NCBI GenBank assembly: GCA_016185955.1
Contig: JACPMQ010000081.1
Location: forward strand, 1 to 10,335
Length of the DNA: 10,335 nucleotides
Direction: 5' to 3'
DNA from: Candidatus Woesearchaeota archaeon
GTDB lineage: Archaea; Nanobdellota; Nanobdellia; Woesearchaeales; GW2011-AR4
Part shown: positions 1 through 7,692 of the stretch, piece after piece
Layout: every line of letters starts with the position of its first letter
Numbering within the stretch: position 1 is the stretch's first letter
Translations under genes and position numbers: made by a program
The notes under the pieces: generated by a model
Seen by the model: the letters and a program-made list of their open reading frames with translations, nothing else
The model's database searches: none
Told to the model about the DNA's origin: nothing

Positions 1-111
1 ATTTTGCACATACACGCCATTTTGATAGCACAATTAACATTCTTCTGCCCGCCCACCGCCCCTTATTTTGGAGCAGCCACTTATATTTGTTAAGGATTTC
101 TACTGAGCCAT
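1..111. repeat. Dispersed 111-bp direct repeat, copy A (may extend left of window)
   Basis: Aligns without gaps to 8784-8894 at a constant offset of 8783, with 7 mismatches by eye (positions 6, 9, 14, 28, 50, 54, 71), about 94% identity. It has no convincing reading frame. It ends 12 bases before a TATA box that leads into the pilin genes. Because it starts at the window edge, its left end is not known. Orientation is the same as copy B. Confidence 0.93.
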
Positions 112-123
112 TTCGTAGTAAAG

Positions 124-131
124 TTTAAATA
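124..131 (+). promoter_or_regulatory. TATA box of the pilin-like gene pair
   Basis: TTTAAATA preceded by a purine-rich AAAG stretch that could serve as a BRE. A transcript start would be expected near 150-157, giving a leader of about 45 bases before the ATG at 199. The box aligns in exact register with the TATA box at 8907-8914 after the second repeat copy. Confidence 0.6.
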
Positions 132-198
132 TTAGTTATTTAACAATCTATAATAAATTTATAATAAGTTTAATCTTTAATAAAAGAAGGTGCATTTG

Positions 199-642
199 AT
201 GAAAAACTTTAATTACAAAAAGTCTCAGGCTGCAATGGAGTTCTTGATGACTTATGGCTGGGCAATTCTTGTTGTTCTCGCTGCAATCGCTGCGTTGGCT
301 TATTTTGGTGTTTTGAGTCCTGAAAAGTTCTTGCCAGAGCAGTGTATATTAGCTCCGGGAATTGCTTGCGTTCAGCACAAAGTGGATCCTACTACAACCA
401 CGCTTATAATATCAAATGGTTTCGGAAGAACAATAAAAGTTACAAACATACAAGTAGGGGCATGCAACACTAATTTTGACACAAGTATGCTTACAGGAGA
501 TGAAGCAAAATTTATCTTAACTGGGTGCAGTAATGGCATCTCTAAGGCAGCATTCAAGGGAGACGTAACTTTAACATATATGGATACTGCCTATAACATA
601 ACAAAAATCGTACAGGGCAAGCTAGTAACAAAAGTAGAATAA
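199..642 (+). CDS. Class III signal peptide pilin-like protein (first of tandem pair)
   Basis: A 147-residue type IV pilin-like subunit. The N-terminus has a short basic leader ending KKS, then Q-A-A-M-E-F (Gln10 to Phe15) and a hydrophobic helix to about residue 38. This matches the archaeal class III (DUF361-type) prepilin signal, cut by a prepilin peptidase just before Gln10, with the conserved Glu at mature position 5. The rest is a Thr/Gly-rich beta-like domain with four cysteines (49, 57, 89, 110) that the next gene shares, suggesting two disulfides outside the cell. I chose ATG 199 over the upstream in-frame GTG 190, because the GTG lies within a Shine-Dalgarno-like AGAAGGTG that is well spaced for 199. 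It is likely a pilus or surface filament subunit; no assembly ATPase or platform gene is in the window. Confidence 0.85.
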   Translation: MKNFNYKKSQAAMEFLMTYGWAILVVLAAIAALAYFGVLSPEKFLPEQCILAPGIACVQHKVDPTTTTLIISNGFGRTIKVTNIQVGACNTNFDTSMLTGDEAKFILTGCSNGISKAAFKGDVTLTYMDTAYNITKIVQGKLVTKVE

Positions 643-650
643 ACATAAAA

Positions 651-660
651 TATAAAAATT
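651..660 (+). promoter_or_regulatory. Possible internal TATA box before second pilin gene
   Basis: TATAAAAATT lies in the 44-base gap between the two pilin genes, about 27-36 bases before the second ATG. It could start a very short-leader transcript of gene two alone. The whole gap is AT-rich, so this is a weak call; co-transcription from the promoter at 124 is the simpler reading. Confidence 0.3.
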
Positions 661-686
661 TGATATGATTTTAAGAGGTGAATAAA

Positions 687-1133
687 ATGAAGATGCTTAA
701 AAAGTCTCAGGCTGCAATGGAGTTCTTGATGACTTATGGCTGGGCAATTCTTGTTGTTTTAGTATCAATAAGCGCGTTGGCTTATTTTGGTGTTTTGAGT
801 CCTGATAAATTCCTGCCGGGAAAATGTTATTTGCCGCCGGGAATTGCATGTATTGATCATAATATAGATGCAAAGGCAAATTCAGTAACTGTAGTATTAA
901 GAAATGGCATTGGCTTTGATGTGGATGGTGTAGTAGCTGCTGTATCAGGATGCCCGGCTTCAGTAGCCCAGACTATGCCTAACGGGGCTGACAATAAAAA
1001 GATAGTGTTAATAGGCTGTACTGGCTTGACAACTGGCTCAAGATTCAATGGCGACTTAAACGTTACCTACAGAAATATAGATACCGACTTAACAAGAACA
1101 GTAAAAGGCTCCATAAGTGGAAGGGCACAGTAA
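687..1133 (+). CDS. Class III signal peptide pilin-like protein (second of tandem pair)
   Basis: A 148-residue paralogue of the preceding protein. It has the same leader type (KKS before Gln8, Q-A-A-M-E-F, Glu12), the same hydrophobic helix and four cysteines at equivalent places (47, 55, 89, 111). The motif C-x-L-x-P-G-I-A-C is shared by both proteins, while most of the C-terminal domain has diverged. The start is ATG 687, preceded by GAGGTG at a spacing of 6 bases; the upstream in-frame GTG 678 lies inside that ribosome site, and ATG 693 is a less well-spaced alternative. It lies 44 bases behind gene one on the same strand, so the two are probably co-transcribed and may form a mixed filament or a major/minor subunit pair. 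This is inferred; pilin type cannot be read from sequence alone. Confidence 0.85.
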   Translation: MKMLKKSQAAMEFLMTYGWAILVVLVSISALAYFGVLSPDKFLPGKCYLPPGIACIDHNIDAKANSVTVVLRNGIGFDVDGVVAAVSGCPASVAQTMPNGADNKKIVLIGCTGLTTGSRFNGDLNVTYRNIDTDLTRTVKGSISGRAQ

Positions 1134-1197
1134 AAAAGGTTAGTTTTTTGGTTTGAATATCTTATATATTGTTTAGTGATTAGGGGAGTTAAAGCTA

Positions 1198-1206
1198 TTT
1201 TTTTTT
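1198..1206 (+). terminator. T-run terminator after pilin genes
   Basis: Nine consecutive T on the + strand, 65 bases past the second pilin stop. A weaker T6 run lies just after the stop, near 1144-1149. Archaeal RNA polymerase can terminate at such runs without a hairpin. A hairpin lies downstream (1214 on) rather than upstream, so this is not a bacterial-type terminator. Confidence 0.45.
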
Positions 1207-1213
1207 ATTCAAG

Positions 1214-1282
1214 AGAAATCCGACACCGCCAGTCACAGACTGGCGGATTGCTCGCTCCCTTCGGTCGCTCGATCGGATTTCT
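1214..1282. repeat. Nested hairpin 1 (outer stem plus CCAGTC/GACTGG inner hairpin)
   Basis: The outer arms 1214-1223 and 1273-1282 pair perfectly over 10 bp. Inside, CCGCCAGTC (1226-1234) pairs with GACTGGCGG (1238-1246) around the triloop ACA. A pyrimidine-rich GC-rich stretch with TCGCTC twice (1252-1257, 1265-1270) fills the rest. The composition is far richer in GC than its surroundings. It is built like the element directly following it and shares its inner core, so both may belong to one family of palindromic repeats. Confidence 0.8.
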
Positions 1283-1285
1283 AAG

Positions 1286-1355
1286 AATGCGAATATTCTG
1301 GGTACAAACTGTGCTTTCAAACCACCAGTCAGAGACTGGATGGAATATTCGCATT
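1286..1355. repeat. Nested hairpin 2 (13-bp outer stem plus CCAGTC/GACTGG inner hairpin)
   Basis: The outer arms 1286-1298 and 1343-1355 are a perfect 13-bp inverted repeat centred on GCGAATATTC. Inside, CCAGTC (1325-1330) pairs with GACTGG (1334-1339) around the triloop AGA, and flanking CCA/TGG pairing can extend it past a bulge. It ends 7 bases before the first ATG of the pseudogene at 1363, leaving no room for a normal promoter or ribosome site there. Confidence 0.8.
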
Positions 1356-1362
1356 TAATAGT

Positions 1363-1689
1363 ATGAAAAATTTAGCACCAAACATTGTAAGACAAAGGTT
1401 ATTAATTGAAGGATTCTATAAAATTGGTGTTGATAAAAGCGTCATTGTAGACTACTTCAATACAATTACTAAAGCTCTTAATCTCAGAATGTATGGAAAA
1501 CCAATTATATTTTCCCCGCGGGAGGTGAGGGCAAAGAAATAAATCAGGGTTACGACGCCTTTGTTCCTTTAATTGATTCTGGAATATCTGTTTACGTCTG
1601 GGCTAATGCTAAATTTTTATCTTTGATAATTTATACCTACAAAAGTTTTGATGAAAAAAAAAGCAGTTAAAATTACTAAAGGATTATAG
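1363..1689 (+). pseudogene. Frameshifted S-adenosylmethionine decarboxylase-like (SpeD-related) gene remnant
   Basis: Reading from ATG 1363 gives LAPNIVRQRLLIEGFY and later GKPIIFSP, then a stop at 1540-1542. The sequence resumes in the next frame as GEGKEINQGYDAFVPL and DSGISVYVW up to the A9 run at 1654-1662. It then shifts again to AVKITKGL and a stop at 1687-1689. Adding one base after 1517 and removing one A from the A9 run restores about 109 residues, close to what I expect for the short archaeal AdoMet-decarboxylase-related family. The Ser in DSGIS may match the pyruvoyl-forming region; this is from memory of the family, not an alignment. The intact protein would act in polyamine synthesis if catalytic. 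There is no ribosome site before 1363 because hairpin 2 abuts it. Two assembly indels, both near homopolymers, are an alternative to true decay. Confidence 0.6.
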
Positions 1690-1696
1690 AAAATAC

Positions 1697-1704
1697 AAAA
1701 AAAA
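1697..1704 (-). terminator. T-run terminator for the minus-strand surface operon
   Basis: Eight A on the + strand give T8 on the minus strand, about 47 bases past the stop of the 1752-2399 gene, with a further T9 at 1662-1654. Apart from the pseudogene tail, 1690-1751 holds nothing else that I can see. Confidence 0.45.
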
Positions 1705-1751
1705 GGATCGCAATTATTCTAATAAATTGATTAATACGGTGGAATTTTCGT

Positions 1752-2399
1752 TTAAAACCTTTGCTGCTTCTTCTTTTTCTGGTAAGCCATTAGCAACACT
1801 ATCCCCAATATAAGAACAACTGCTGCTACAACCCATCCTACTGGTGCTTTAGCTCGCGCTTGCACTGGCTGTGGTTTAACCTCTACAGGAGCAGCTATCT
1901 TTTTTGGGCAATCTTTTTCACAATTATCACTATTTTCATTGCCCTCGCAAACTCCATCTCCACAGCTTATAGTTCTTACAGTTAAAGTTGAAGCTTGATG
2001 GCTAAAGCCTTCTTTAGTCACCCATCTTACATCAAATTCATAGCTGCCTAACACAGAAGGAGCATCAAACTTATAAGTTACTGCAGGAGAAGATGATGAT
2101 GCTGTAAATGCCCAGCTATGCCTGTCAAAGCCTTCTTTTTGGCTTGCCTTCATAACATGGCTTACTGCATCTTTTGTTTCCTTAGAGCCTGAAATTTCCC
2201 ATGATTTAAGAGTAATTGTATTAGGAATGCTGTCTTCAATTGCAACTGCTTCTCCAACTGTAACTCCGCTTAAAGTCAATATTACCTCTACCTCAACAGA
2301 TGGCTCAACTTTTGACGGCATATTTCTGTTTACACTAGCTGCAAAAACTACTGATAATGACAGTAAAAAAATAATTGGAAAAAACAATAATTTTTTCAT
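1752..2399 (-). CDS. Secreted Ig-like protein with Cys motif and C-terminal membrane anchor
   Basis: A 215-residue surface protein. Residues 1-20 are a signal peptide (MKK plus a hydrophobic core ending VFA). Residues 22-142 look like a beta-sandwich of the type seen in archaeal surface proteins (N-R-x-M-P-S-K-V-E-P near the start, I-E-D-S-I-P, V-T-Y-K-F-D-A-P, G-S-Y-E-F). The pattern C-G-D-G-x-C-x-x-x-E...C-x-x-x-C follows (Cys 146, 151, 160, 164). A Pro/Ala/Lys linker leads to a transmembrane helix at 188-206 with a KKKKQQRF cytoplasmic tail. The start ATG 2399 was chosen over an upstream TTG/ATG-type extension because it follows a GGAGG site and begins a clean signal peptide. It lies one base after the giant gene's stop, so the two proteins are probably made together, and this one may hold or dock the giant at the membrane (inference). 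No enzyme motif was seen. Confidence 0.85.
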   Translation of the reverse strand: MKKLLFFPIIFLLSLSVVFAASVNRNMPSKVEPSVEVEVILTLSGVTVGEAVAIEDSIPNTITLKSWEISGSKETKDAVSHVMKASQKEGFDRHSWAFTASSSSPAVTYKFDAPSVLGSYEFDVRWVTKEGFSHQASTLTVRTISCGDGVCEGNENSDNCEKDCPKKIAAPVEVKPQPVQARAKAPVGWVVAAVVLILGIVLLMAYQKKKKQQRF

Positions 2400-2400
2400 T

Positions 2401-5400
2401 TTATCCTCCACCAGATAAGTAATAAGCATCTATAGCATCCAATATCTGGATTAGCGTTGGGGTTCCTTTGGCATAAAAGCTGTCAATCATGTCTAATATT
2501 GCCTGCAATTCTGCGCTTGCTGCTGCCTTGCTTCCTATTGCAAAGTAGCTTAATCCAGGTGTTTCTGCCTCATAATTAATATAATTCGCATCACTATCGC
2601 TTATTATTTTAGTGGCTAACTTATTCCATGTTCCATCTTTATATCTGTATAACACAACATCTGATGATGCCAAGCCATTTGCTGTTAGCCATGATTTTGT
2701 AACCCTGAATGCAACTTTTATGGATGTTGCATCTTCATCAGCTAAATTCTTCTTTTCTACATTAAGGTATTGGTATACTTTTGCTGCAGCAACCTTTGAA
2801 ACTGGCTTGTCTTTTAAGGACTGCACTTCAAGGTTTACATTCTTAAGCTCCGATTTAACATTATTAACAGCAACACTTGTTATTGCAATAGTTGCCTTAT
2901 TAATGCTCATGCTTATGGAAGAGTCTTTTGATACAACACCCCATATCTGTGATTTTGAATCTGAAATTGTAGCTGCAGGCGTGGCTGCTCCTCCTCCACC
3001 GCCACTGTCTGTAGTTGTAGTTGTTGTGGTAGTGCTTGAAGCAACATCTGTTGTAAAGTTAAATGTTCCGTTTGTAGCGCAATTGCCATTATAATCACAT
3101 ACAGTTAAATTGTAATAATATGATCTATCTGCAGTTAATCCTGTTAAAGCTACACTCTGGCTTTGATTAAAGTCAGTTTCCATTGCTATACTGCTCAATG
3201 AATTTATGGATGTACTATAAATCATAGTAACATTAACACTTTCATTTATACCGCTTACAGTAATTGTTGCAGTAGTTGAGGTAACTGATGAGCTTATCCT
3301 CGAGCTGTTAGGCGAATTTGGTGATGCGCTGTCTGAAACATTAAATTTCCAGAAGTATGTTTCTACATTGCTTCCTGAATCTGTAAGGGTAATTGTAAGG
3401 TTATAGTTGCCATTAAGAGCATTCAAGTTCTTGAACCTTTCAGTTTGTCCTAAGCAAATATTTCCGCTCTTAGTCATAGTTACATTAGCTATTGTTCCAT
3501 TTACAGAATACACACATGTAACTACATCTCCTGAAACACTTATGTTTGGCACGAACATACTCACACTTTGATTTGCTGAATTCGGAGTTGTAACATTAAC
3601 CCATGGCGCTTCGCTATTATTAACTAATGCAACTGCGCTGAAATGCGGCAAATAAATGGCTACAGTTTTATTGTCTGTATTGTTCCAGCATGGGAAGCTT
3701 CCAGCTGACAGTGCCATAGACTGTGTTGGGCTTAATCCCACTGAGCATTGAGTTACATTCACTTTAGTAGATAAGTCCTTCTCATTTGAATAATACCACA
3801 ACTCCACATCTCTTCCAGGGCTATTATTAGTTGCATTCAATGGCATACTTACCTTCACAAAATAGCTGTTGTTGTCTACCAAGAATTTAGAAAAGCTGCT
3901 GCTGTTAGCAAGTATTGAATCAATCACAATTGCAGTTTCATTATTAAATATATCTGTTCCTAAAGTAGAGTCATTCATCAAGATAAATATCTCATTAGTC
4001 ATATTCCAATTAGCCAGTGAGCCATTAAAGTTAATTGTCACATTAGCTTTTCTTTGAGTTCTATTTAGCTCAAGGAATAACTGCAAAGTTTGGTTAACAT
4101 CCTGCATTCCTTCTAATTTATTTCCACTGCCATCAAAGAAGCTTATATTTGAAACATTATTTGAGCCTAAGTTAGTAATGAGGCTATCATTCAACCTTGT
4201 TAAATTTACAGCTCCAATTTGGATAAATGCAATCCAGCTTGTATTAGCAATATTTCCAAGTGTGTCATTAGCTGTGAACTTTATAGTATGCGTTCCAGTA
4301 TGATTAACTAATCTGCTTTCTGAAATATTTCTTCCTGCAGCGCCTATTGTTGCGCTTATATTTAGGGTATATAGCACATTGTCATTATTATCAAGATAAT
4401 AGCCATAAAAGCTTATAGCTTGGTCATCATCTAAGATTGAAAAGTTTAATGAAGTGTTTGTCTGCGTGAATGTCTGCTGATTTGTTGGCGACCACACTGC
4501 AAATGTAGGCCCTACATTATCAACTAAAAATGTGAAGACAGTTGTATTTGTGTTGCCTGCAGTGTCTGTTACAGTAACTGTTAATGTCCTGTTTTCAGAT
4601 TGTGTTGGGCATGTTGACTCATTGAATGGGTAAACTGTAATATTTCCATTTCCTATTGTCACAGTTGATGCTGATGAATTACAGTTTGATACATAGCTGA
4701 TATTAGCTACGCTTACTCCGGTTAGTGCTGATCCAGATAATGTTATTCCAACAGCAGATGTTATGTTTGTATTATTTATGGTTGAAGAATTTTTACTCCA
4801 CAAAGTTGTTCCCCTTGTAAAGTTCTCTACTATTAATCTTGGGGAGCCTCCACTCTGCAAAGTGAAATTATGGAACACTACTTCTGTATTATTTCTCATG
4901 TCTCTCGCTGCTACTCTTATAAAGTGTGAGCCATTGGTTAAAGGACAATTTGTATCTGTTGATAGTGAGAAAGAACTATTCTTATTAGTATTAGAATTAG
5001 GATCATTTGGATTTCCTGAGTCTGGGACTCCTGCAAATTGCTTAAACTTAACACATCCGGTTGCAGTCTCACTTGCCTGATCAACCCCATCAATACTTAC
5101 ATTTATATGTGAAATTTGGTTGCCATCTATGATATACCAGCTTGCTAAGAATGTTGTGGAAGACAAGTTGCTTCCATTTGCTAAAGCAGTCCCATTAATT
5201 ACTATTTTTGGCTTTGAAGTATCATTAATAAGCACAGTAAAGTTCTGGGCATATGCAGAATTGTTTACGTTTCCTAATGTATCATTCGCAATTATTCTAA
5301 AGCTTACATTTCTTCCTTCAAATTCATTTTGTCCTATAGGCACTCCAAAAGTAAAGTTCGTCCAGCTGCTATTATGCCCTGCTATGTAATTTGAAGGGCT

Positions 5401-7611
5401 TGTATTCAATGTCTGCCATGAGCTTGTTGATGCATTATAAAACTGGAAAGTTCCCTTCCATACCTGTGTTAAATTATCCGACCAATTTGCCACTATATAT
5501 ATCTTCTTTCCCTGAGCTGAGCTTCTAAAGTCTGAAGCGTTAAGCGGTAAATTATCAGCGCTATCAGTAGTAGGATCTATGGTTACGTTATGTGTAATAT
5601 TATAATAAGAAAACTTAGGAGGTATTTGGTCAACTGTCATTAACACAGAAGTTATGTTTATATTTGAATTATTGCTTGCATCTTTTGCCTGCACAGTTAT
5701 GTTTTTTGTTCCGTTTGATAACCCTGTAACAGTAAGCGTACAATTAACACCGTCTGTTAAGTTTCCAGAAATATCTAAGCCAGTTATATTATAAACGCTG
5801 CTGTTTGTTACATGCCCATTAGGCACACATGTCAAATTACTGCTTACACCGCTTACATAAAATGTGCCTGCACTCAATGATATGCCATTATCCCTAACTG
5901 TCACATTTATGCTGTTATTGACAGACATATTTATTCCTGTGCTGTTTATGTCTGTAACGGTAAAATTAATGACAACAAAAGTGCTTGTAGTATTAAATAT
6001 TACAGCGTCAAATGGGGGAGTCTCGTGCCTTGTTCTTGTCTCATTATTAACCAAGCTTCCAAAAAACTGTATTTCTGGCGCTCCTGAATCATTGCCTAAT
6101 GCTCCTTGGGAGAAATGTTTGACAAAGAGGTAAGTTCTGCCAGCTGTAAGCGAAACACCATTTAATTCTCCTTTGTCTCCTTCTAAATAACATGCGCTTG
6201 CACTTCCTGCTCCCAATATTGTATTTAGCACATTAGAATCATTATTAACTCCAAAAGCTGTTGCATTACAGGATAAAACTGCTGTACAGTTAGGGCTTGC
6301 AATTGAAGCGCCACTGCAATACAAGCGCCTATTAAAGCCAACTCCTGTTAATTCTATAACTCCGAATTTATATCTAACAAAGTCTGGTATAAATCTGCTG
6401 AAATCTCCTCCAACCATAGTTGTGTTAAAGCCATAACCTACTGCTGAAAGAACTTCCTTTTCAGGCATTGTAGTTATATTTGCATTGCTTGCATTTCCAA
6501 GCTGCCCTTCATCTATGCTCAAGCCAACAAGATAAAGTTTATTTGTCCTGCTCATGTTAAACACAAAAGTGTAGTTCTGAGCCAATGGATTAAAATAACC
6601 TGCGCTTGGAGGCGCTCCTCCTGAATCTGAATCTCCTGCAGGAACTTCTGTTCCATTGCCATAAGTTATATTTAAGCCAAGAGCTCCTGATTGCCCGAAA
6701 TTAACTAATGTCAATTCCATTTGTGTTACATTTACTCCAAGAATTACAAAATCATAAGAGCCTATGCAATTTTTATTGCCTACTGTATCGTTTGCGCAAA
6801 AAACTACACTATGCGCGCCTGGCCCTCTCCACGCGCTTGAAAAGTTCAATGAAATTGTGGCATTATACCTTTCCATTACATTAACACCAGCACCTCTATC
6901 TCGGCTCATAGTTACATTATTTAATTTTCCAGTAGAATTTTCTAACTGCCCGATTGAAGTGCCTGCTGTCCATTCTGCCTGCGTTGTGTAAGAGCCATTA
7001 AGAATATACCATACTGTATGAGTACTGTTATCAGACACATTAACATAAAAGATAGGCCATGTTGTAAAGTTGCCTGAAGCAAAATTTGTAGGCTGATTTG
7101 CAGCAAGAGAAGTATTTGGAGTTATTGCAAATAATCTTGGAGGTGTTGCATCAACAAGCAAGCTTCTATTCACAGAAAAGTTAGTCCAATCCGCTAATGG
7201 GCCCCCATCTCCGCTTGTGCCATTTGCGCATGCCACGGACCAATTAAAAAGCCCGTCTTGTGCAAGAGTAAAATTAATATGGCTTAAATTTCCGCCGCTT
7301 ACTCCAGAGTCATTAAAGATGCCATTAGTCGAGCTGTTAGCTTTAGTTTCTGCCAATGTGCCAGTTATATTTGTCCAAATGCTGCAATTTGTGATAAATT
7401 CCCCTGCCATACTCCAATTAACCCTAAATGTAAAATTTATATTCCTGCTGCCGTTTATTGAAAAATTTGTAGGGCTAACCGGATTAATTAGCACTGCTTC
7501 AACAAAAAATGCACTCAATACAAAAATCAAGACTAAGCAAAACAGCAGAACTGAATTTACCTTGCCATCCTTATTAAATAAAAATGATGAGCGAAACTCC
7601 TCTTTTTCCAT
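2401..7611 (-). CDS. Giant secreted Ig-like/FN3 surface protein with PGF-pre-PGF-type domain
   Basis: A 1736-residue extracellular protein. Residues 1-40 form a signal peptide (basic start, hydrophobic 20-37). Up to about 1440 lies Asn/Ser/Thr-rich beta-repeat sequence with recurring Ig-like motifs such as A-N-D-T-L-G-N, V-T-D-T-A-G-N and D-N-x-G-P-T-F. Sequons (N-x-S/T) are very dense, about 14 in residues 45-150, so heavy N-glycosylation is likely. An FN3-like domain sits near 1440-1524, then a linker of about eight Thr and five Gly. Residues about 1547-1695 match the PGF-pre-PGF type (V-Y-Q-Y-L, K-S-W-L, Y-R-Y-K-D-G-x-W, A-E-T-P-G-L-S-Y-F-A-I-G). The last 41 residues are two helical ILDxID repeats with no transmembrane anchor. 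The start ATG 7611 has GGGGAG 7 bases upstream. It is probably a cell-surface adhesin or S-layer-like protein; no catalytic domain was seen. Confidence 0.88.
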   Translation of the reverse strand: MEKEEFRSSFLFNKDGKVNSVLLFCLVLIFVLSAFFVEAVLINPVSPTNFSINGSRNINFTFRVNWSMAGEFITNCSIWTNITGTLAETKANSSTNGIFNDSGVSGGNLSHINFTLAQDGLFNWSVACANGTSGDGGPLADWTNFSVNRSLLVDATPPRLFAITPNTSLAANQPTNFASGNFTTWPIFYVNVSDNSTHTVWYILNGSYTTQAEWTAGTSIGQLENSTGKLNNVTMSRDRGAGVNVMERYNATISLNFSSAWRGPGAHSVVFCANDTVGNKNCIGSYDFVILGVNVTQMELTLVNFGQSGALGLNITYGNGTEVPAGDSDSGGAPPSAGYFNPLAQNYTFVFNMSRTNKLYLVGLSIDEGQLGNASNANITTMPEKEVLSAVGYGFNTTMVGGDFSRFIPDFVRYKFGVIELTGVGFNRRLYCSGASIASPNCTAVLSCNATAFGVNNDSNVLNTILGAGSASACYLEGDKGELNGVSLTAGRTYLFVKHFSQGALGNDSGAPEIQFFGSLVNNETRTRHETPPFDAVIFNTTSTFVVINFTVTDINSTGINMSVNNSINVTVRDNGISLSAGTFYVSGVSSNLTCVPNGHVTNSSVYNITGLDISGNLTDGVNCTLTVTGLSNGTKNITVQAKDASNNSNINITSVLMTVDQIPPKFSYYNITHNVTIDPTTDSADNLPLNASDFRSSAQGKKIYIVANWSDNLTQVWKGTFQFYNASTSSWQTLNTSPSNYIAGHNSSWTNFTFGVPIGQNEFEGRNVSFRIIANDTLGNVNNSAYAQNFTVLINDTSKPKIVINGTALANGSNLSSTTFLASWYIIDGNQISHINVSIDGVDQASETATGCVKFKQFAGVPDSGNPNDPNSNTNKNSSFSLSTDTNCPLTNGSHFIRVAARDMRNNTEVVFHNFTLQSGGSPRLIVENFTRGTTLWSKNSSTINNTNITSAVGITLSGSALTGVSVANISYVSNCNSSASTVTIGNGNITVYPFNESTCPTQSENRTLTVTVTDTAGNTNTTVFTFLVDNVGPTFAVWSPTNQQTFTQTNTSLNFSILDDDQAISFYGYYLDNNDNVLYTLNISATIGAAGRNISESRLVNHTGTHTIKFTANDTLGNIANTSWIAFIQIGAVNLTRLNDSLITNLGSNNVSNISFFDGSGNKLEGMQDVNQTLQLFLELNRTQRKANVTINFNGSLANWNMTNEIFILMNDSTLGTDIFNNETAIVIDSILANSSSFSKFLVDNNSYFVKVSMPLNATNNSPGRDVELWYYSNEKDLSTKVNVTQCSVGLSPTQSMALSAGSFPCWNNTDNKTVAIYLPHFSAVALVNNSEAPWVNVTTPNSANQSVSMFVPNISVSGDVVTCVYSVNGTIANVTMTKSGNICLGQTERFKNLNALNGNYNLTITLTDSGSNVETYFWKFNVSDSASPNSPNSSRISSSVTSTTATITVSGINESVNVTMIYSTSINSLSSIAMETDFNQSQSVALTGLTADRSYYYNLTVCDYNGNCATNGTFNFTTDVASSTTTTTTTTDSGGGGGAATPAATISDSKSQIWGVVSKDSSISMSINKATIAITSVAVNNVKSELKNVNLEVQSLKDKPVSKVAAAKVYQYLNVEKKNLADEDATSIKVAFRVTKSWLTANGLASSDVVLYRYKDGTWNKLATKIISDSDANYINYEAETPGLSYFAIGSKAAASAELQAILDMIDSFYAKGTPTLIQILDAIDAYYLSGGG
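2405..2409 (-). promoter_or_regulatory. Shine-Dalgarno site embedded in the giant gene's last codons
   Basis: On the minus strand the final Gly codons of the upstream gene read GGTGGAGG just before TAA. The GGAGG lies 5 bases before ATG 2399, and stop and start are separated by a single A. This decides the start of the downstream gene and implies translational coupling. Confidence 0.75.
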
Positions 7612-7656
7612 TATTAAACTCCCCTTTGTTAATAAAATATGAAATAAATACTAAAT

Positions 7657-7674
7657 GCTAAAATTATTTTTAGC
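7657..7674. repeat. Small stem-loop in the giant gene's leader
   Basis: GCTAAAA (7657-7663) and TTTTAGC (7668-7674) pair over 7 bp around the loop TTAT. It would lie in the 5' leader of the giant gene if transcription starts near 7690. AT-rich and short, so it may be chance. Confidence 0.3.
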
Positions 7675-7692
7675 TGCAAAGTATAATTATTG

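Noticed and set aside
1176..1358. 60-residue + strand frame across the two hairpins
   Set aside because: It runs through both palindromes, has no ribosome site, and its sequence is explained by the repeat structure; no protein-like pattern was seen.
3001..3040. Simple-sequence run that could be a phase-variable repeat
   Set aside because: The Thr and Gly codons are mixed (ACT, ACC, ACA; GGC, GGT, GGA), so there is no pure repeat unit prone to slippage.
2612..3094. 160-residue + strand frame opposite the giant surface gene
   Set aside because: Its poly-Val and poly-Pro stretches are just the complement of the Thr and Gly codon runs in the real gene; the same holds for the other + frames between 3869 and 7642.
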